A DNA stretch of 5,611 nucleotides from Candidatus Roizmanbacteria bacterium (GTDB lineage Bacteria > Patescibacteriota > Microgenomatia > UBA1406 > GWC2-37-13): the NCBI GenBank assembly GCA_016206365.1, contig JACQRR010000036.1, forward strand, positions 1 through 5,611. Reading direction: 5' to 3'. Below are positions 4,570 through 5,611 of this stretch, piece by piece (the first letter of the stretch is position 1; the number at the start of each line of letters is the position of its first letter). The position numbers and the translations under genes are program-made. The notes below the pieces were generated by a model. The model ran no database searches and had not been told where the DNA came from. It worked only from the letters and a program-made list of their open reading frames with translations.

Positions 4570-4675
4570 GAAGCCTTTTCCGAAGGGATGAAGAATTTAT
4601 AAGCTTCCACTGAATGAATACTTAGTTTAGTCGAAGCAGAGTTGAAGTGAAGCTTCTCGAAGGAGCTTTAAGACA
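4570..4675. repeat. GAAGC-rich hairpin repeat cluster
   Basis: The main hairpin pairs GCTTCCACTGAA (4603-4614) with TTTAGTCGAAGC (4626-4637), 11 of 12 positions including one G-T, around an 11-base loop. Around it are CCTT-TTCCG-AAGG and AAGCT-TCTCGAAGG-AGCTT, so GAAG/CTTC motifs recur through about 100 bases. On the minus strand it reads CTTCGACTAAACTAAG, resembling the CTTCGACTnnGCTCAG intergenic repeats known from many bacterial genomes. It lies between the 96-residue gene's promoter and the methyltransferase terminator, with no coding sequence. Confidence 0.5.
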
Positions 4676-4709
4676 TAAAAATAGTTTATTCTTATTAAGG
4701 TAAGAATAA
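4676..4709 (-). terminator. Intrinsic terminator-like hairpin after the methyltransferase gene
   Basis: TTATTCTTA (4686-4694) and TAAGAATAA (4701-4709) form a perfect 9-bp stem with a 6-base loop. It starts one base after the methyltransferase stop codon, and on the minus strand it is followed by ACTATTTTTATG, a short T-run. The stem is AT-rich, so it would be a weak terminator, but the position fits well. Confidence 0.55.
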
Positions 4710-4710
4710 T

Positions 4711-5241
4711 TTATTTGGCCAATCGGAGAAGAAATAATTTATGACCGGCATTTAAAAAACTTAGAGATTGAAGACTTAGTAAATATCCAGATTTTAATAG
4801 CTGGTCAGTATCTAATAGTTCACATTCTCTAAATCGACTCAACCTCGAAACCATTCTAGCAATTCTTTTATTACCAATTTCATCAACAATAGCTAATCTT
4901 CCTCCAGGTTTTAAGCATCTTCTGATTTCTTTTAGTACTTTAAATAATAAATCTGGCTGTAAAAGATCTAAAACCATATCCATCCTAGCATCATTAAATA
5001 AGCCAGGAGGATAATCTAATCTATATATTGATAGAAACGGAAAAGGAATCCTTGTTATTCTAGGAGATGATATAAGTAAGTTTGGAGGAATAATTTCTTC
5101 TGTAACTCGATTAGCTGTGATATCGGCGATACAAAAATCATCAGCAGGATGAGCGTTTGCTAACCCTAAAAAGACTGCGCCAGTTAACTCACCATATAAC
5201 AACCCTCCAACATCTAAATGCCTTGATTTTTCTGTCTCCAT
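4711..5241 (-). CDS. Divergent class I SAM-dependent methyltransferase
   Basis: A 176-residue protein. The C-terminal half carries the clear family mark: MDMVLDLLQ (87-95) as the motif IV strand, then a helix LLFKVLKEIRRCLKPGGRLA (98-117) and IVDE (118-121), the usual xxxRxLKPGGxxxIxD stretch of Rossmann-fold methyltransferases. The N-terminal half is unusual. Where VLDxGxGxG should be, there is HLDVGGLLYGELTGAVFLG (8-26), with two of the glycines and Asp10; ADI (39-41) could be the acidic end of strand 2. Length is short for the family. It may methylate an unknown substrate with a degenerate SAM site, or be a non-catalytic relative. The ATG at 5241 lies 6 bases after a perfect TATAAT. It is transcribed divergently from the gene at 5303. 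Confidence 0.75.
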   Translation of the reverse strand: METEKSRHLDVGGLLYGELTGAVFLGLANAHPADDFCIADITANRVTEEIIPPNLLISSPRITRIPFPFLSIYRLDYPPGLFNDARMDMVLDLLQPDLLFKVLKEIRRCLKPGGRLAIVDEIGNKRIARMVSRLSRFRECELLDTDQLLKSGYLLSLQSLSFLNAGHKLFLLRLAK

Positions 5242-5253
5242 GCTCTAATTATA
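5242..5253 (-). promoter_or_regulatory. Leaderless-type promoter of the methyltransferase gene
   Basis: Minus-strand TATAAT at 5248-5253 ends 6 bases (TAGAGC) before ATG 5241. The upstream CAATTG copy touches the -10. No strong -35 is visible; TTGGAA sits at 19 bases. Confidence 0.62.
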
Positions 5254-5284
5254 CAATTGTTAAAGAAATTACTTCCAATTGTTA
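5254..5284. promoter_or_regulatory. Direct repeat CAATTGTTA between divergent promoters
   Basis: The nine-base CAATTGTTA occurs at 5254-5262 and 5276-5284, exactly 22 bases apart, about two helical turns, and a related TAATTGTCA follows at 5292-5300. One copy abuts the -10 of the methyltransferase gene and another lies just upstream of the -10 of the opposite gene. A regulator binding both copies on one face of the helix could control both genes; this is inference. Confidence 0.4.
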
Positions 5285-5289
5285 TAAGC

Positions 5290-5302
5290 TATAATTGTCA
5301 TT
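5290..5302 (+). promoter_or_regulatory. Leaderless-type promoter of the EEP-family gene
   Basis: TATAAT at 5290-5295 ends 7 bases (TGTCATT) before the ATG at 5303. No Shine-Dalgarno is present. A possible -35, TTACTT at 5269-5274, lies 15 bases upstream and is weak. Confidence 0.6.
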
Positions 5303-5611
5303 ATGAAAAAATCGATAAAATTGCTCTCGCTTAACGTCTCTATTTTTGATGAAAATAACGAGAAACTTATTCGCTTCCTAAGAAATATTTCTTCTGACAT
5401 AGTTTGTCTGCAGGAAGCAACAAGAAAAGTAGATGAGTCCGCCTTGGATTCTTTTATTACAAAAACTGCAGTAGATAAAGCAACTCCGAAACTAACTTAT
5501 TCTTTTTATGCTCCCAATTGGAGCTTAAGAGATTTTAAACAAAAAAATTTTCACGGAAAGCGATTATTTCAACACGATTTTGGCGGTTTTATCGAGTATG
5601 GAAATTATATA
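5303..5611 (+). CDS. Endonuclease/exonuclease/phosphatase-family protein, N-terminal part
   Basis: The frame is open from ATG 5303 to the window edge, 103 codons, and its end lies outside. The start MKKSIKLLSLNVSIFDENNE contains the first strand and Asn11, and SDIVCLQEATRKV (31-43) holds the metal-binding glutamate Glu38 in the family's VxxLQE motif. These are the first two signature blocks of the EEP fold (DNase I, exonuclease III, sphingomyelinase and related phosphodiesterases), which cleaves phosphodiester or phosphate-ester bonds with magnesium. GGFIEYGNYI at 94-103 fits the position of the next conserved strand. The later Asp and His residues would lie beyond the window, so the substrate, whether DNA, RNA or lipid, cannot be told. 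No signal peptide is seen. Confidence 0.85.
   Translation, partial: MKKSIKLLSLNVSIFDENNEKLIRFLRNISSDIVCLQEATRKVDESALDSFITKTAVDKATPKLTYSFYAPNWSLRDFKQKNFHGKRLFQHDFGGFIEYGNYI

Overview
The window is AT-rich and looks like a chromosomal piece of a Candidate Phyla Radiation (Patescibacteria) bacterium, probably in or near the Microgenomates group. The pointers are an Obg GTPase whose G4 motif reads TKTD instead of NKxD, a small arginine/glycine-rich protein with a CxxC-x17-CxxC zinc ribbon of the type common in CPR genomes, a short unnamed MARYLIEV-type protein, and very compact promoters. The lineage is an inference from remembered family features. TGA, TAA and TAG all appear as stops, so there is no sign of the UGA-glycine code.

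Layout from left to right: (1) 1-837, minus strand, the N-terminal 279 codons of Obg, cut by the window edge. (2) 937-1407, minus, the CxxC zinc-ribbon protein. (3) 1408-1622, mostly non-coding, with a possible 39-codon ORF or gene remnant. (4) 1623-1901, minus, a 92-residue conserved hypothetical protein. (5) 1942-3071, an IS481/IS3-like insertion sequence with imperfect TG...CA inverted repeats, carrying a DDE transposase on the minus strand that reads out of the element into host DNA. (6) 3077-3506, non-coding: a structured island with repeated GGTATATACC palindromes and a terminator-like hairpin, then an AT-rich stretch. (7) 3507-4026, plus, a toxin-first BrnT/CopG-type toxin-antitoxin operon with a near-consensus promoter and a perfect palindrome in its spacer. 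(8) 4057-4182, plus, a short ORF that looks like the beheaded start of an inorganic pyrophosphatase gene. (9) 4216-4506, minus, an unrecognised 96-residue protein. (10) 4507-4710, a hairpin repeat and a terminator-like hairpin. (11) 4711-5241, minus, a divergent class I SAM-dependent methyltransferase. (12) 5303-5611, plus, the start of an endonuclease/exonuclease/phosphatase-fold protein, transcribed divergently from the methyltransferase.

The most striking property is shared by the genes. Seven of the eight that appear to begin a transcript have a -10-like hexamer ending only 6 or 7 bases before the start codon, which predicts leaderless mRNAs. Obg has a 12-base gap, hence a leader of about 5-6 nt. 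The only gene clearly inside an operon, the antitoxin, instead has a strong Shine-Dalgarno sequence. This rule also decides the start codons of the toxin (GTG at 3507) and the transposase (ATG at 2949).

The genes do not form one pathway. Housekeeping genes (obg, possibly the zinc-ribbon gene) lie beside an accessory patch made of an IS, a toxin-antitoxin pair, a gene fragment and repeats.
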